Positions 27,905-36,060 of a stretch of DNA of 64,000 nt are shown here, one piece after another. Origin of the DNA: Altericroceibacterium xinjiangense (lineage in GTDB: Bacteria; Pseudomonadota; Alphaproteobacteria; Sphingomonadales; Sphingomonadaceae). Each line of letters starts with the position of its first letter. The stretch's first letter is position 1. The DNA lies in contig NZ_RSEK01000002.1 of the NCBI RefSeq assembly GCF_003958635.1, positions 1 to 64,000 of the forward strand, given 5' to 3'. The translations under genes and the position numbers were made by a program. A model generated the notes under the pieces. It had not been told where the DNA came from and ran no database searches. It worked only from the letters and a program-made list of their open reading frames with translations.

Positions 27905-28517
27905 CGATGCGGATGAACCGATCGTCTATGTAATCGACGACGATGAGGGCGCGCGTCATTCGCTGGAGTTCCTGATCGACTGCGCCGGGCTGCGCGTGCG
28001 CAGTTTTGCTTCCGCCGATGCGTTCCTGAAAGCCGACCCGCCACTGGAAAATGGCTGCGTGGTCACCGATGTGCGAATGCCCGGCATGAACGGCATCGAG
28101 CTGGCCGATGAACTGAAGCGCCGCGGCGCGGGGGTGCCGGTGATCGTGATCACCGGTCACGCCGATGTGCCGCTGGCGGTTCAGGCGATGCATGCCGGAG
28201 TTTCCGACTTCATCGAAAAACCTTTCGGCGACGATACGATGCTGGTCGCCATCCGCGCGGCGCTGGCCCGGCATGCAGACCGGGACGAGCTTCAGGTCGA
28301 ACGCGACCGCGCCAACCAGCGGATTGCAACGCTTTCCACGCGCGAGCGGGAAGTGATGGACGGGCTGGTTTCCGGGGAAGCGAACAAGGCGATAGCCTAT
28401 GATCTTGGGATCAGTGCCCGCACGGTGGAAGTCTACCGCGCAAACGTCATGCTGAAGATGCAGGCAAAGACTCTTTCCGAACTGGTGCGGATGGTAACCA
28501 TCGCCCGGTTGGGCTGA
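27894..28517 (+). CDS. FixJ-like response regulator
   Basis: A 207-residue two-component regulator. The receiver domain at about residues 9-125 has acidic residues in VIDDDE, the phospho-acceptor Asp59 in [12 protein letters not shown], Thr in [14 protein letters not shown] and Lys in FIEKPF. A LuxR/FixJ-type helix-turn-helix at about 140-205 carries [22 protein letters not shown]. It overlaps the kinase gene by 11 bases and is almost certainly its partner. No FixK gene is visible nearby, so it may act directly on the divergent oxidase operon and on the flavohaemoglobin gene 146 bases downstream. The ATG at 27894 has GAGGAG upstream. Confidence 0.94.
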   Translation: MASNDADEPIVYVIDDDEGARHSLEFLIDCAGLRVRSFASADAFLKADPPLENGCVVTDVRMPGMNGIELADELKRRGAGVPVIVITGHADVPLAVQAMHAGVSDFIEKPFGDDTMLVAIRAALARHADRDELQVERDRANQRIATLSTREREVMDGLVSGEANKAIAYDLGISARTVEVYRANVMLKMQAKTLSELVRMVTIARLG

Positions 28518-28611
28518 CACTCCGACGGCGTGGCCGGGCCAGTCGGCTCGTCGGCGCAGCCTCCGGCACGGCCCGTAGGGACATGACCCGAATTCATCCC
28601 GTCCGTGCCCG

Positions 28612-28620
28612 ACCTTAGGT
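28612..28620. promoter_or_regulatory. CCTWAGG palindrome before flavohaemoglobin
   Basis: ACCTTAGGT, palindromic around its central base, lies 44 bases upstream of the flavohaemoglobin ATG. It shares its core with the site at 26341-26349, which lies the same distance from the kinase start. Confidence 0.4.
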
Positions 28621-28622
28621 GG

Positions 28623-28647
28623 TTTGAAACGTCCCGCACGTCTCAAA
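28623..28647. promoter_or_regulatory. 10-base inverted repeat before flavohaemoglobin
   Basis: The arms TTTGAAACGT and ACGTCTCAAA pair with one mismatch around a five-base spacer, ending 16 bases before the flavohaemoglobin start. It is positioned to act as a repressor site. It does not match the FNR/Dnr-type TTGAT-N4-ATCAA consensus, nor clearly the NsrR consensus. Confidence 0.45.
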
Positions 28648-28663
28648 TCACCAGGAGAAGCGC

Positions 28664-29875
28664 ATGTCCCGCCCCCTCAGTCCGCAGACCATTGCCACGG
28701 TCAAAGCCACCGTTCCCGCGCTGGAAGCGCACGGGCTGGAAATCACCCGCACGATGTACGCGCGCATGTTCCAGAATCCCATGATCCGCGACTTGTTCAA
28801 CCAGTCGCATCACGGCGAGACCGGATCCCAGCCGAAAGCCCTGGCCGCCGCAGTGCTCGCCTATGCGCAGAACATCGACAATCCCGGCGTGCTGGGTGAG
28901 GCGGTGGAGCGGATCGCGCAAAAGCATGTCGGCTTGCAGATCCTGCCCGAACACTATCCCTACGTTGCCGACGCTCTGCTCGCCGCGATAAAGGACGTGC
29001 TGGGCGATGCTGCAACCGACGAGATTCTGCAGGCTTGGGGGGACGCCTACTGGTTCCTGGCCGACATCCTGATCGGCCGCGAGGCCCAGTTGTATGACAC
29101 TTTGGCTGACCAGCCGGGCGGCTGGCGCGGCTGGCGTGATTTCCAAGTGGTGGAAAAGCGCCAGGAGAGCGAAGTCATCACCTCGTTCGTGTTCCGGCCC
29201 GCAGATGGCGGCGCGGTGGTCCGCCACCGGCCCGGCCAGTACCTGACCTTGTGGTTGGAAATGCCGGATGGGCACACGCTCAAGCGCAACTACTCCATCT
29301 CCAGCGCCCCCAATGGAAAGACCTACCGGATCAGCGTCAAGCGCGAACCGAACGGCGCGGCGTCCAACTGGCTGCATGACGCGGTCGAAACCGGCTCCGC
29401 GATCAAGCTCTCGGTGCCTGCCGGCGAGTTCTTCCTGCCGGACCAACCGGAACGCGCCGTCGTGCTGCTGAGCGGCGGAGTGGGGCTGACCCCGATGGTC
29501 AGCATGCTGGAAACCCTGGCCGAAGAAGGCGCGCCAGTACCCGTCCACTACGTCCACGGCACGCTTGATGGATCCACCCACGCCATGCGGGAGCATGTCC
29601 GGACGCTGAAGGAAAAAGCGGGCGGGATCGAAGCCGTCACCTTCTACCAGCAACCGCGGCCGGGCGATGTCCAGGGGCGCGATTTCGATCAGGCGGGCTT
29701 GATTAGCGGAGAATGGCTGCGGCAAAACACGCCGGTGATGAACGCCGATTTCTACCTGTGCGGGCCCAAGCCGTTCCTGCGGGCCTTGATTGGTGAGCTA
29801 TCGCTCGCAGGCGTGCCGCAGGACCGGCTCCACTACGAGTTCTTCGGCCCGGCCGACGAACTGATCGCGGCCTGA
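28664..29875 (+). CDS. hmp: flavohaemoglobin, nitric oxide dioxygenase
   Basis: A 403-residue cytoplasmic enzyme that converts NO and O2 to nitrate using NAD(P)H. Residues 1-135 are a globin (LSPQTIATVKATVPALEAHG at the start; proximal His in RIAQKHVGLQI). About 150-260 is the FAD-binding domain (RHRPGQYLTLWLE, KRNYSISSAPNG). About 265-400 is the NAD-binding domain (LLSGGVGLTPMVSML, CGPKPFLRAL). The order and length match Hmp. It follows the FixJ-like gene on the same strand and has its own regulatory region with two palindromes. AGGAGAA lies before the ATG. Confidence 0.96.
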   Translation: MSRPLSPQTIATVKATVPALEAHGLEITRTMYARMFQNPMIRDLFNQSHHGETGSQPKALAAAVLAYAQNIDNPGVLGEAVERIAQKHVGLQILPEHYPYVADALLAAIKDVLGDAATDEILQAWGDAYWFLADILIGREAQLYDTLADQPGGWRGWRDFQVVEKRQESEVITSFVFRPADGGAVVRHRPGQYLTLWLEMPDGHTLKRNYSISSAPNGKTYRISVKREPNGAASNWLHDAVETGSAIKLSVPAGEFFLPDQPERAVVLLSGGVGLTPMVSMLETLAEEGAPVPVHYVHGTLDGSTHAMREHVRTLKEKAGGIEAVTFYQQPRPGDVQGRDFDQAGLISGEWLRQNTPVMNADFYLCGPKPFLRALIGELSLAGVPQDRLHYEFFGPADELIAA

Positions 29876-29968
29876 CCGGCTGCCGCTTCCGCTCGCAAGA
29901 AAAAGGGGGGCAGACGTCCACGGCACCGGTCGGCGAAGATCGATCGTGATTCGGCTGGGTAAGAAACC

Positions 29969-30047
<79 letters not shown>

Positions 30048-30064
30048 ACCGGGGCTTGCATGGG

Positions 30065-30140
30065 TGGTGGGCCCGGCAGGATTCGAACCCGCGACCTAGC
30101 CGTTATGAGCGGCCAGCTCTAACCGCTGAGCTACAGGCCC
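30065..30140 (-). tRNA. tRNA with CAT anticodon, probably tRNA-Ile2
   Basis: A 76-base cloverleaf on the minus strand with an encoded CCA. The acceptor GGGCCTG pairs with CGGGCCC, including one T-G pair. The anticodon loop CTCATAA gives CAT. The D-loop length and the variable-loop bases resemble tRNA-Ile2, whose wobble C is modified to lysidine, more than elongator tRNA-Met. The initiator is excluded because the first acceptor pair is matched. An elongator tRNA-Met assignment remains possible. Confidence 0.93.
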
Positions 30141-30331
30141 CGCCACATGATGCAGCTGCGGACCTAGCCCGCGCCCGCGCCGCTTGCAAGCGACTGTGCG
30201 TCAGCCACGGGCCACTCTCACTCTGCGTTGCAAATGACGGCGATTGCGTCCAAGGGAAACAATGTGTCGGGCAGCATGTGGTACCTGTTACCAAGTTGCG
30301 GCAGACGTTTTTCTATGATGGGATATGGGCG

Positions 30332-30796
30332 ATGGAAGCGCTCGACAGGATTGACCGCCGTTTGCTTGCAGAACTCCAGGCCGAAGGCCGGGTGACGAAC
30401 GTGGAGCTGGCGCAACGCGTCGGCCTGACGGCACCGCCATGTCTCAGGCGAGTGCGCGCGCTTGAGGAAGCAGGCGTGATCCGAGGCTATCATGCCGACA
30501 TCGATCCCTCCAAGCTCGGTTTCGCAATCACCGTCTTCGCGATGGTGAGCCTGAAAAGCCAGGCGGAAGCCGACTTGCGCGCGTTTGAGGATCACATGAA
30601 GACGCTGCCAGAAGTGCGCGAGTGTCACATGCTGAACGGCGAGATCGACTTCGTTCTCAAGATCGTCAGCCGCGATCTGCAGAGTTTCCAGGAGTTTCTC
30701 ACCAGCAAGCTGACCCCGGCGCCCAACGTGGCCAGCGTCAAGACTTCCCTGACCATTCGCACGGCCAAGCAGGAACCCGGCGTCCCGCTGGAATAG
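30332..30796 (+). CDS. Lrp/AsnC-family transcriptional regulator
   Basis: A 154-residue regulator. An N-terminal helix-turn-helix is seen at about residues 1-55 (ALDRIDRRLLAELQAEGRVTNVELAQRVGLTAPPCLRRVRALEEAG). The C-terminal RAM ligand-binding/oligomerisation domain lies at about 65-145 (VFAMVSLKSQAEADLRAFEDHM, VRECHMLNGEIDFVLKIV). Such regulators respond to amino acids; the ligand here is unknown. ATG 30332 begins the family N-terminus. The methyltransferase gene follows after 10 bases on the same strand. Confidence 0.93.
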   Translation: MEALDRIDRRLLAELQAEGRVTNVELAQRVGLTAPPCLRRVRALEEAGVIRGYHADIDPSKLGFAITVFAMVSLKSQAEADLRAFEDHMKTLPEVRECHMLNGEIDFVLKIVSRDLQSFQEFLTSKLTPAPNVASVKTSLTIRTAKQEPGVPLE

Positions 30797-30806
30797 CCGG
30801 TGCCCG

Positions 30807-31415
30807 GTGGGGTCCGGTGCCATCATCGCGGCGTATGAGCAGGCAGCCACTCCCGCCAGGATCGCCGCGTGGGAGGGCATCGACAGCAACACGCTGCTGA
30901 TGCCGATCCTTAGCTTCCTGCCACCGAACGGCGCCCGGCTTCTCGACGTGGGGGCGGGGACCGGGCGGGACGCTGCCTGGCTGGCGGCAAAGGGTCATAG
31001 GATAACCGCCGTCGAACCGGCAGCAGCCTTGCGTAAAGCAGGCGAGCGGCTTCACGCCCGCACAGGCATTGAGTGGATCGACGACAGATTGCCGCAGCTG
31101 CCCTCTCTCGAACAGCGCCGTTTCGACGCTATCCTGAGCGTGGCGGTTTGGCAGCACCTCGATCGTAATGGCCGGGCCGAGGCGACGACTCGCCTGGCGC
31201 ACCTGCTTGAGCCGGACGGCGTTCTCCTGCTGTCCTTGCGGCATGGACCCGGCGCATCGGATCGTCCGGTGTTCCCTTGCGATCCTTTGGAAACGATCGG
31301 GGACGCGGCCCGCACGGGCCTCCGACTTCTGAAACGGACCGAAGCGGAATCGCTCCAGCCGGGTAACCGGGCAACGGGCGTTTCCCGGACCTGGCTGGCG
31401 TTCGCCCGAACCTGA
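30807..31415 (+). CDS. class I SAM-dependent methyltransferase
   Basis: A 202-residue cytoplasmic protein with the Rossmann methyltransferase fold. Motif I is LLDVGAGTGRDAAWLAAKGH with the acidic residue of motif II in ITAVEPA. Then comes FDAILSVAVWQHLD and a post-motif HLLEPDGVLLLSLRHG. It resembles methyltransferase domain 11/25 proteins; the substrate cannot be told. It begins at GTG 30807, ten bases after the Lrp-family gene, and is probably in the same operon. Confidence 0.82.
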   Translation: MGSGAIIAAYEQAATPARIAAWEGIDSNTLLMPILSFLPPNGARLLDVGAGTGRDAAWLAAKGHRITAVEPAAALRKAGERLHARTGIEWIDDRLPQLPSLEQRRFDAILSVAVWQHLDRNGRAEATTRLAHLLEPDGVLLLSLRHGPGASDRPVFPCDPLETIGDAARTGLRLLKRTEAESLQPGNRATGVSRTWLAFART

Positions 31416-31438
31416 AGCAGCCTGTCCGACTACATCAG

Positions 31439-31484
31439 ACCGGCCGCTCCGGGCCATCCCAACGCTGTTTCCGCGTCGGCCGGT
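31439..31484. repeat. inverted repeat between convergent genes
   Basis: Perfect eight-base arms ACCGGCCG and CGGCCGGT are 30 bases apart, between the convergent methyltransferase and accC stops. It could fold as a bidirectional termination structure, but there is no T tract. Confidence 0.35.
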
Positions 31485-31497
31485 GTTCGAAATCGCT

Positions 31498-32847
31498 TTA
31501 GCTGGCCTGCTTCGCCAGCCAGTCCTCAAGCCATTTGATCGAATAGTCGCCGTTAAGCACGTCGGGCTCCTGCATCAGCGCGCAGTGGAGGGGGATCGAC
31601 GTCTTGACGCCGTCGATGACCATTTCTTCCAGCGCGCGGCGCAGGCGCATGATGCATCCTTCGCGCGTGCGGCCGTAGACGATCAGCTTGGCGATCATCG
31701 AATCGTAGTACGGCGGAATCTTGTAGCCGGCGTATAGCCCGCTATCGACCCGAACGTGCATTCCGCCTGCCGCGTGGTAGGCGGTGACGAGGCCGGGTGA
31801 GGGCGCGAAGGTCCAGGGGTCCTCGGCGTTGATGCGGCATTCGATTGCATGGCCGGTGAACTGGATCTCGTCCTGCGTGAAGGAGAGCGGCTTTCCGTCC
31901 GCGACCCGGATCTGCTCGCGCACCAGGTCGACGCCGGTGATCATCTCGGTCACCGGGTGTTCCACCTGCAGGCGGGTGTTCATCTCGATGAAGTAGAACT
32001 CGCCGTTTTCCCACAGGAACTCGATCGTCCCTGCGCCCCGGTACCCCATGTCGGCCATTGCCTTGGCAACGATCCCGCCCATCCGCGCGCGATCTTCCGC
32101 CGTGATGACGGGAGAAGGCGCTTCTTCCAGCACCTTCTGGTGCCGGCGCTGAAGCGAACAATCGCGTTCTCCGAGATGGACCGCGTTGCCGTTGCCGTCG
32201 CCGAAGATCTGGAATTCGATGTGGCGCGGGTTACCAAGGTACTTCTCAAGGTAGACGGTGTCGTCGCCGAACGCGGCTTTCGCTTCGCTGCCGGCCTGCT
32301 TGATCAGCGTATCCAGCTGGTCCGGGCTATTGCACACCTTCATCCCGCGCCCGCCGCCGCCGGAAGCGGCCTTGATGATCACCGGGTAGCCGATCTTCTC
32401 AGCGATGCGTGCCGCTTCTTCAACGCTCTCGATCGCGCCGTCGCTGCCGGGGACGAGCGGCAGGCCGAGCGCGCCGGCCGTCCGCTTGGCTTCGACCTTG
32501 TCGCCCATCGTGCGGATATGCTCGGGCTTGGGCCCGATCCAGACGATGTCGTGCGCCTCCACGATTTCGGCGAACTGGGCGTTCTCGGACAGGAAGCCGT
32601 AGCCGGGATGGATTGCGTCCGCGCCGGAAATTTCGGCGGCGGAGATGATGTTGGCGGTGTTGAGATAGCTTTCGCTGGCCGCGGGCGGGCCGATGCAGAT
32701 GGCGTGGTTGGCCAGCCGGACGTGCATGGCATCGGCATCGGCAGTCGAATGGACCGCCACCGTCTCGATGCCCATTTCATGCGCGGCACGGTGAATGCGC
32801 AGCGCGATTTCACCCCGGTTGGCGATAAGCAGACGAGAGACCGGCAT
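31498..32847 (-). CDS. accC: acetyl-CoA carboxylase, biotin carboxylase subunit
   Basis: A 449-residue ATP-grasp enzyme that carboxylates biotin on AccB, the first half-reaction of malonyl-CoA synthesis. The biotin-carboxylase N-domain ([20 protein letters not shown]) is followed by the ATP-binding Gly-rich loop [14 protein letters not shown] and the [14 protein letters not shown] segment. The catalytic [20 protein letters not shown] is also present. The length is standard. It follows accB by four bases and ends convergent with the methyltransferase gene. Confidence 0.97.
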   Translation of the reverse strand: MPVSRLLIANRGEIALRIHRAAHEMGIETVAVHSTADADAMHVRLANHAICIGPPAASESYLNTANIISAAEISGADAIHPGYGFLSENAQFAEIVEAHDIVWIGPKPEHIRTMGDKVEAKRTAGALGLPLVPGSDGAIESVEEAARIAEKIGYPVIIKAASGGGGRGMKVCNSPDQLDTLIKQAGSEAKAAFGDDTVYLEKYLGNPRHIEFQIFGDGNGNAVHLGERDCSLQRRHQKVLEEAPSPVITAEDRARMGGIVAKAMADMGYRGAGTIEFLWENGEFYFIEMNTRLQVEHPVTEMITGVDLVREQIRVADGKPLSFTQDEIQFTGHAIECRINAEDPWTFAPSPGLVTAYHAAGGMHVRVDSGLYAGYKIPPYYDSMIAKLIVYGRTREGCIMRLRRALEEMVIDGVKTSIPLHCALMQEPDVLNGDYSIKWLEDWLAKQAS

Positions 32848-32851
32848 GGCT

Positions 32852-33343
32852 TCAGGCGACCACGATCAGCGGCTGGTCGAATTCGACCGGCTGCGCATTT
32901 TCAACCATGACTTTTTGCACGGTGCCAGCCGAAGGCGCCACAATCGGGTTCATCACTTTCATCGCTTCCACGATCAGCAACGTATCCCCCGCATTGACCT
33001 TGTCACCCACCTTCACGAACGGATCGGAAGAGGGATCCGGCGAGATATAGGCAGTACCCACCATCGGCGAGCGAACAGCGTTGGCCAGATCGGCAGCCGG
33101 CGCGCCCTGAGGTGCAGCGGCAAGTTCGCCCGAAACCGCGGGCGCTGCGGAAACCATCGTCGGCGCGTGCGTCGCATGGGTCATGACTGTGCCGCCGCGG
33201 GCCACGCGAATCCGGCGGTCGCCGTCTTCCACCTCGATTTCGCTCAGGCCGGTTTCGGCCAGCATCTCGGCAAGTTCGCGCACAAGATCGGTGTCGACCT
33301 TCATGCCGGGCTTGCGTCCGGGCGTCCCCTTGTTTTCGACCAT
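32852..33343 (-). CDS. accB: acetyl-CoA carboxylase, biotin carboxyl carrier protein
   Basis: A 163-residue carrier protein. The N-terminal part (residues 1-50) is the AccB-specific helical region. An Ala/Pro-rich flexible linker lies at about 55-88, and the biotinyl domain follows to the end. The biotinylated lysine is K129 in EAMKVMN. It accepts CO2 from AccC and passes it to the AccA/AccD carboxyltransferase, which is not encoded here. The order aroQ-accB-accC is common in alphaproteobacteria. Confidence 0.96.
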   Translation of the reverse strand: MVENKGTPGRKPGMKVDTDLVRELAEMLAETGLSEIEVEDGDRRIRVARGGTVMTHATHAPTMVSAAPAVSGELAAAPQGAPAADLANAVRSPMVGTAYISPDPSSDPFVKVGDKVNAGDTLLIVEAMKVMNPIVAPSAGTVQKVMVENAQPVEFDQPLIVVA

Positions 33344-33418
33344 GTCATCCCCGCGAGTGCTGAATTTCGGTGAGGCGCTATGCGTTTTGCGGCGGCGGAT
33401 GGCAAGGGGAGGGTGCGG

Positions 33419-33859
33419 TTACGGTTCGAAAGAGGCTGCCGCATCAAGCGCAAGCTCGTACCCGAGCGCGCCGAAGCCCGCGATCGTGCCGACCGCGGCC
33501 ATCCCCACGAAGCTTTTGTGGCGAAAGGCTTCGCGCGTGTGCGGGTTGGACAAGTGGACCTCGATCACCGGCGTGCGGATCGCCCGGATCGTATCGTAAA
33601 GCGCGATGCTGGTATGAGTCAGCGCCCCCGCGTTGAGGATGACGGCCCGTGCGTTGTCGGCCTGCGCCTCGTGCATCCAGTCGACCAGGTGCCCTTCGTG
33701 GTTCGACTGGCGCATCTCGATCTCGAGACCAAGGCCCTGCGCCTTGTCCTCCAGCCGCCCGGCAATGTCGTCCAGCGTGTCCGACCCGTAGATTTCCGGC
33801 TCTCTCATGCCGAGCAGGTTTAGATTCGGCCCGTTGAGAACGAAGACGGTGTTGGACAT
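33419..33859 (-). CDS. aroQ: type II 3-dehydroquinate dehydratase
   Basis: A 146-residue enzyme of the shikimate pathway that dehydrates 3-dehydroquinate. The family N-terminus FVLNGPNLNLLGMREPEIYG is clear, as are QSNHEGHLVDWMHEA, the substrate-binding ILNAGALTHTSIALYD and IEVHLSNPHTREAFRHKS with the catalytic His. The length is as expected for the dodecameric type II form. It lies 75 bases upstream of accB on the same strand. Confidence 0.97.
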   Translation of the reverse strand: MSNTVFVLNGPNLNLLGMREPEIYGSDTLDDIAGRLEDKAQGLGLEIEMRQSNHEGHLVDWMHEAQADNARAVILNAGALTHTSIALYDTIRAIRTPVIEVHLSNPHTREAFRHKSFVGMAAVGTIAGFGALGYELALDAAASFEP

Positions 33860-34129
33860 GATTTTCCCCTGCGATGCTTCCCCGGCATAGCGTCTGGCGG
33901 GGGAGAGTTAAAGCAGGGCGCGAGATGCCGCCCTCCTGTCGCGGAGTCCCACCCTTTGTCGTTTTGCTCACGGTGCTTCCCCGGCCGTGCCTGGTGAACG
34001 GAAAGCCGCTCCTGCGTGCGCGGCCTCTTGCAAATTCCGCTGCATTGGTTCTTTGCGCGAAAAGCTGCGGCGCTGCTGGTAAAGGCGGGGCGTCTTCCGG
34101 CGTTTCGTCCCCCAGTCCAGGACATTTGC

Positions 34130-34882
34130 GTGACCACAAAGAACACCACCGGCCTGCTTTCGCTGAAGCCGTTCGAGCCTTCACGAGAGCAAACCCACTT
34201 GCGCGAACGCTTGTTTTCGCTGGCGTTCGGTGCGGTCCAGTGGCCTTGGCTCCTGAAGAGCCTCTACGGCGGATCGAAGGCCAGCAAGGATGCCCTGCTC
34301 AGGCGACTCGAGCTTCCGCTGGATGCGCTGCCGCACCTTGGCAGCTGGAAGGCCGATACGTTCTTCCTGCACCGGCTGGTCGACATCATCGAACAGAACC
34401 GGCCTGCAAACGTCGTGGAGCTTGGATGCGGAGCGAGTTCGCTGGTTGCGGCGCGCGCGCTCCAGCTGCACGGCGGGGGGCAGCTGACGGGGTATGACCA
34501 GCACGCTCCGTTCGCGGAAGCGACCAGCCTCTGGCTTGGAGAGCACGGCGTCTCGGCTTCCCTGCGCCATGCGCCGCTGACGGTCCGGTCACCGGAATGG
34601 CCGGGCTCCTGGTACAGCCTGTTCGACATTCCCGAACAGATCGACCTGCTGGTCATCGACGGGCCGCCGTGGACCGTTCATCCCTATGTACGCGGAATGG
34701 CCGAATGCCTGTTCGATCGCATTCCCGTTGGCGGCATCGTCCTGCTTGACGATGCCGCACGGCCGGGGGAGCGAGTCGTCGCGCGGCGGTGGCGGGCGCT
34801 CTGGCCGGATTTCGCGTTCCGGCTGGACAAACGCGGGGCCAAGGGAACGCTCATCGGCATCCGAATGCCCGCGCCGGTCTGA
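34130..34882 (+). CDS. class I methyltransferase-like protein
   Basis: A 250-residue protein with a methyltransferase-type Rossmann region. VVELGCGASSLVAARALQLHGGG is motif I (about residues 105-125), LTGYDQH is motif II, and IDLLVIDGPPW at about residue 178 is motif IV. A basic C-terminal part follows. The substrate is unknown. The start is uncertain: GTG 34130 has AGGA eight bases upstream, while GTG 34016 would add 38 residues that carry no family character. It diverges from aroQ and is convergent with the GTA-type holin gene. Confidence 0.72.
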   Translation: MTTKNTTGLLSLKPFEPSREQTHLRERLFSLAFGAVQWPWLLKSLYGGSKASKDALLRRLELPLDALPHLGSWKADTFFLHRLVDIIEQNRPANVVELGCGASSLVAARALQLHGGGQLTGYDQHAPFAEATSLWLGEHGVSASLRHAPLTVRSPEWPGSWYSLFDIPEQIDLLVIDGPPWTVHPYVRGMAECLFDRIPVGGIVLLDDAARPGERVVARRWRALWPDFAFRLDKRGAKGTLIGIRMPAPV

Positions 34883-34908
34883 CGGGAAGCGTTCCGGGAA
34901 GCGGCCTC

Positions 34909-35322
34909 CTACTTCTCCACTCCCTTGGCCTTGCCCCACTGACGGGCCGCGGTGTAGCCGAGGTATCCTGTGCCGAAGAGGGCGTAGAGCGGCTCCGGCA
35001 AACCATTCAGGTACGCGTTCATCCCCGCGGCGATGTCGCTGGCTGCTTCCGGTCGAAAGGCGGCGAGGATGCCCATCGGCAGGGAAGCCAGCAGCATGAT
35101 ATAGATCACGTAGAGGAAGCTGGGCCGGGCGCGGCTGGTCCACGGGTCGCTGGAATTCGCTTCCGCGACGATGGCGGACATGCGCGCCTCGATGGCCTGC
35201 AGGTCCTGCGTGCCCTGCAGCTTGATAAGTTCGAGCTTCGCCCGTTCGCGCGCTTCCTTGTCGGGAATGACCTTGTCGATGATCGATGTGATGGGACCGA
35301 TGAGGGTTTCAAGAAGGGCCAT
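34909..35322 (-). CDS. GTA-type three-TM holin
   Basis: A 137-residue membrane protein. An amphipathic N-terminus (ETLIGPITSIIDKVIPDKEARERAKLEL) is followed by a charged helical region and two or three hydrophobic segments, clearest at about residues 75-95 and 110-127. The pattern, including [32 protein letters not shown], matches the family 'holin of 3TMs, for gene-transfer release'. In Rhodobacter the homologue helps release gene-transfer agent particles by lysis. No endolysin or GTA structural gene is present in this window. ATG 35322 has AGGAG seven bases upstream. Confidence 0.78.
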   Translation of the reverse strand: MALLETLIGPITSIIDKVIPDKEARERAKLELIKLQGTQDLQAIEARMSAIVAEANSSDPWTSRARPSFLYVIYIMLLASLPMGILAAFRPEAASDIAAGMNAYLNGLPEPLYALFGTGYLGYTAARQWGKAKGVEK

Positions 35323-35390
35323 GAGGTGCTCCTGAGGCTGAAAATCCACTCAAGGGATGGACCTTCCCGATTCCGGTAGGAAAGAGCAAA

Positions 35391-35891
35391 CTACTCTTTT
35401 TTCACCAATTCGGTTAGTTGCCGGAACCAGTGGAGCTTCTCCTCCAGGGTCATGCGCACCAGCCCGCTGGGGGACGGAACCACGAAGTCGCACGCGGGCG
35501 GGGCAATCGTGTCCGGCTGCAAACCCCAGGGAGCATGGGCCCGGCCGATCGCCGCAAGGTAGACGCCCTTCCCGGTATAGGCGACGACCTGCGGCCGGTA
35601 GCGGCCGACCAGATCGCGCATTCTGGGCGCTCCGGCGCGCAGTTCCGCCTTGCTCAGTTCCGCCGCGGTGCGAGTCGGACGAGAGACCAGATTGGTCGAA
35701 CCGAGGCCGAACTCGGGCAGCAGCGTGCATTCGTCGGGCCTCAGCCGCCTCGGGGTGAGGCCTGATTCGTGCAGCAGGCGCCAGAACTGGTTTCCAGGTC
35801 CCGCATAGTGGTGGCCCGTCTCCCCGGAGCGGGGGCTGGGATTGAACCCCACGAACAGGATCTTCAGGTCCGGTGCCAGGATGTCCTTCAT
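35391..35891 (-). CDS. mismatch-specific uracil/thymine-DNA glycosylase (Mug/TDG-like)
   Basis: A 166-residue base-excision-repair enzyme of the Mug branch of the uracil-DNA glycosylase superfamily. Motif 1 is ILFVGFNPSPRSGETGHHYAGPGNQFWRLL, where the Asn is the catalytic residue of Mug. Then comes LGSTNLVSRPT and the second motif VPSPSGLVR near the C-terminus. It removes U or T mispaired with G. I start at ATG 35891, just before the conserved core; ATG 35939 would add 16 residues. It diverges from the metallophosphoesterase gene. Confidence 0.88.
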   Translation of the reverse strand: MKDILAPDLKILFVGFNPSPRSGETGHHYAGPGNQFWRLLHESGLTPRRLRPDECTLLPEFGLGSTNLVSRPTRTAAELSKAELRAGAPRMRDLVGRYRPQVVAYTGKGVYLAAIGRAHAPWGLQPDTIAPPACDFVVPSPSGLVRMTLEEKLHWFRQLTELVKKE

Positions 35892-36060
35892 CGCGCCGAT
35901 ATAGGAAGCTCTCCGCGCGGCTTGAACGGAACGCGGCATTTGCGACGGCGTTGACCCTGCATGGCAGGCAGAACACCGACTGCGGACGGCATCCCGCCGC
36001 TCGATCCCGTTCGATCGTTTCGCCTGTGGCCGGACGTCGTGAAAGGCTGAGCTACCGCGC

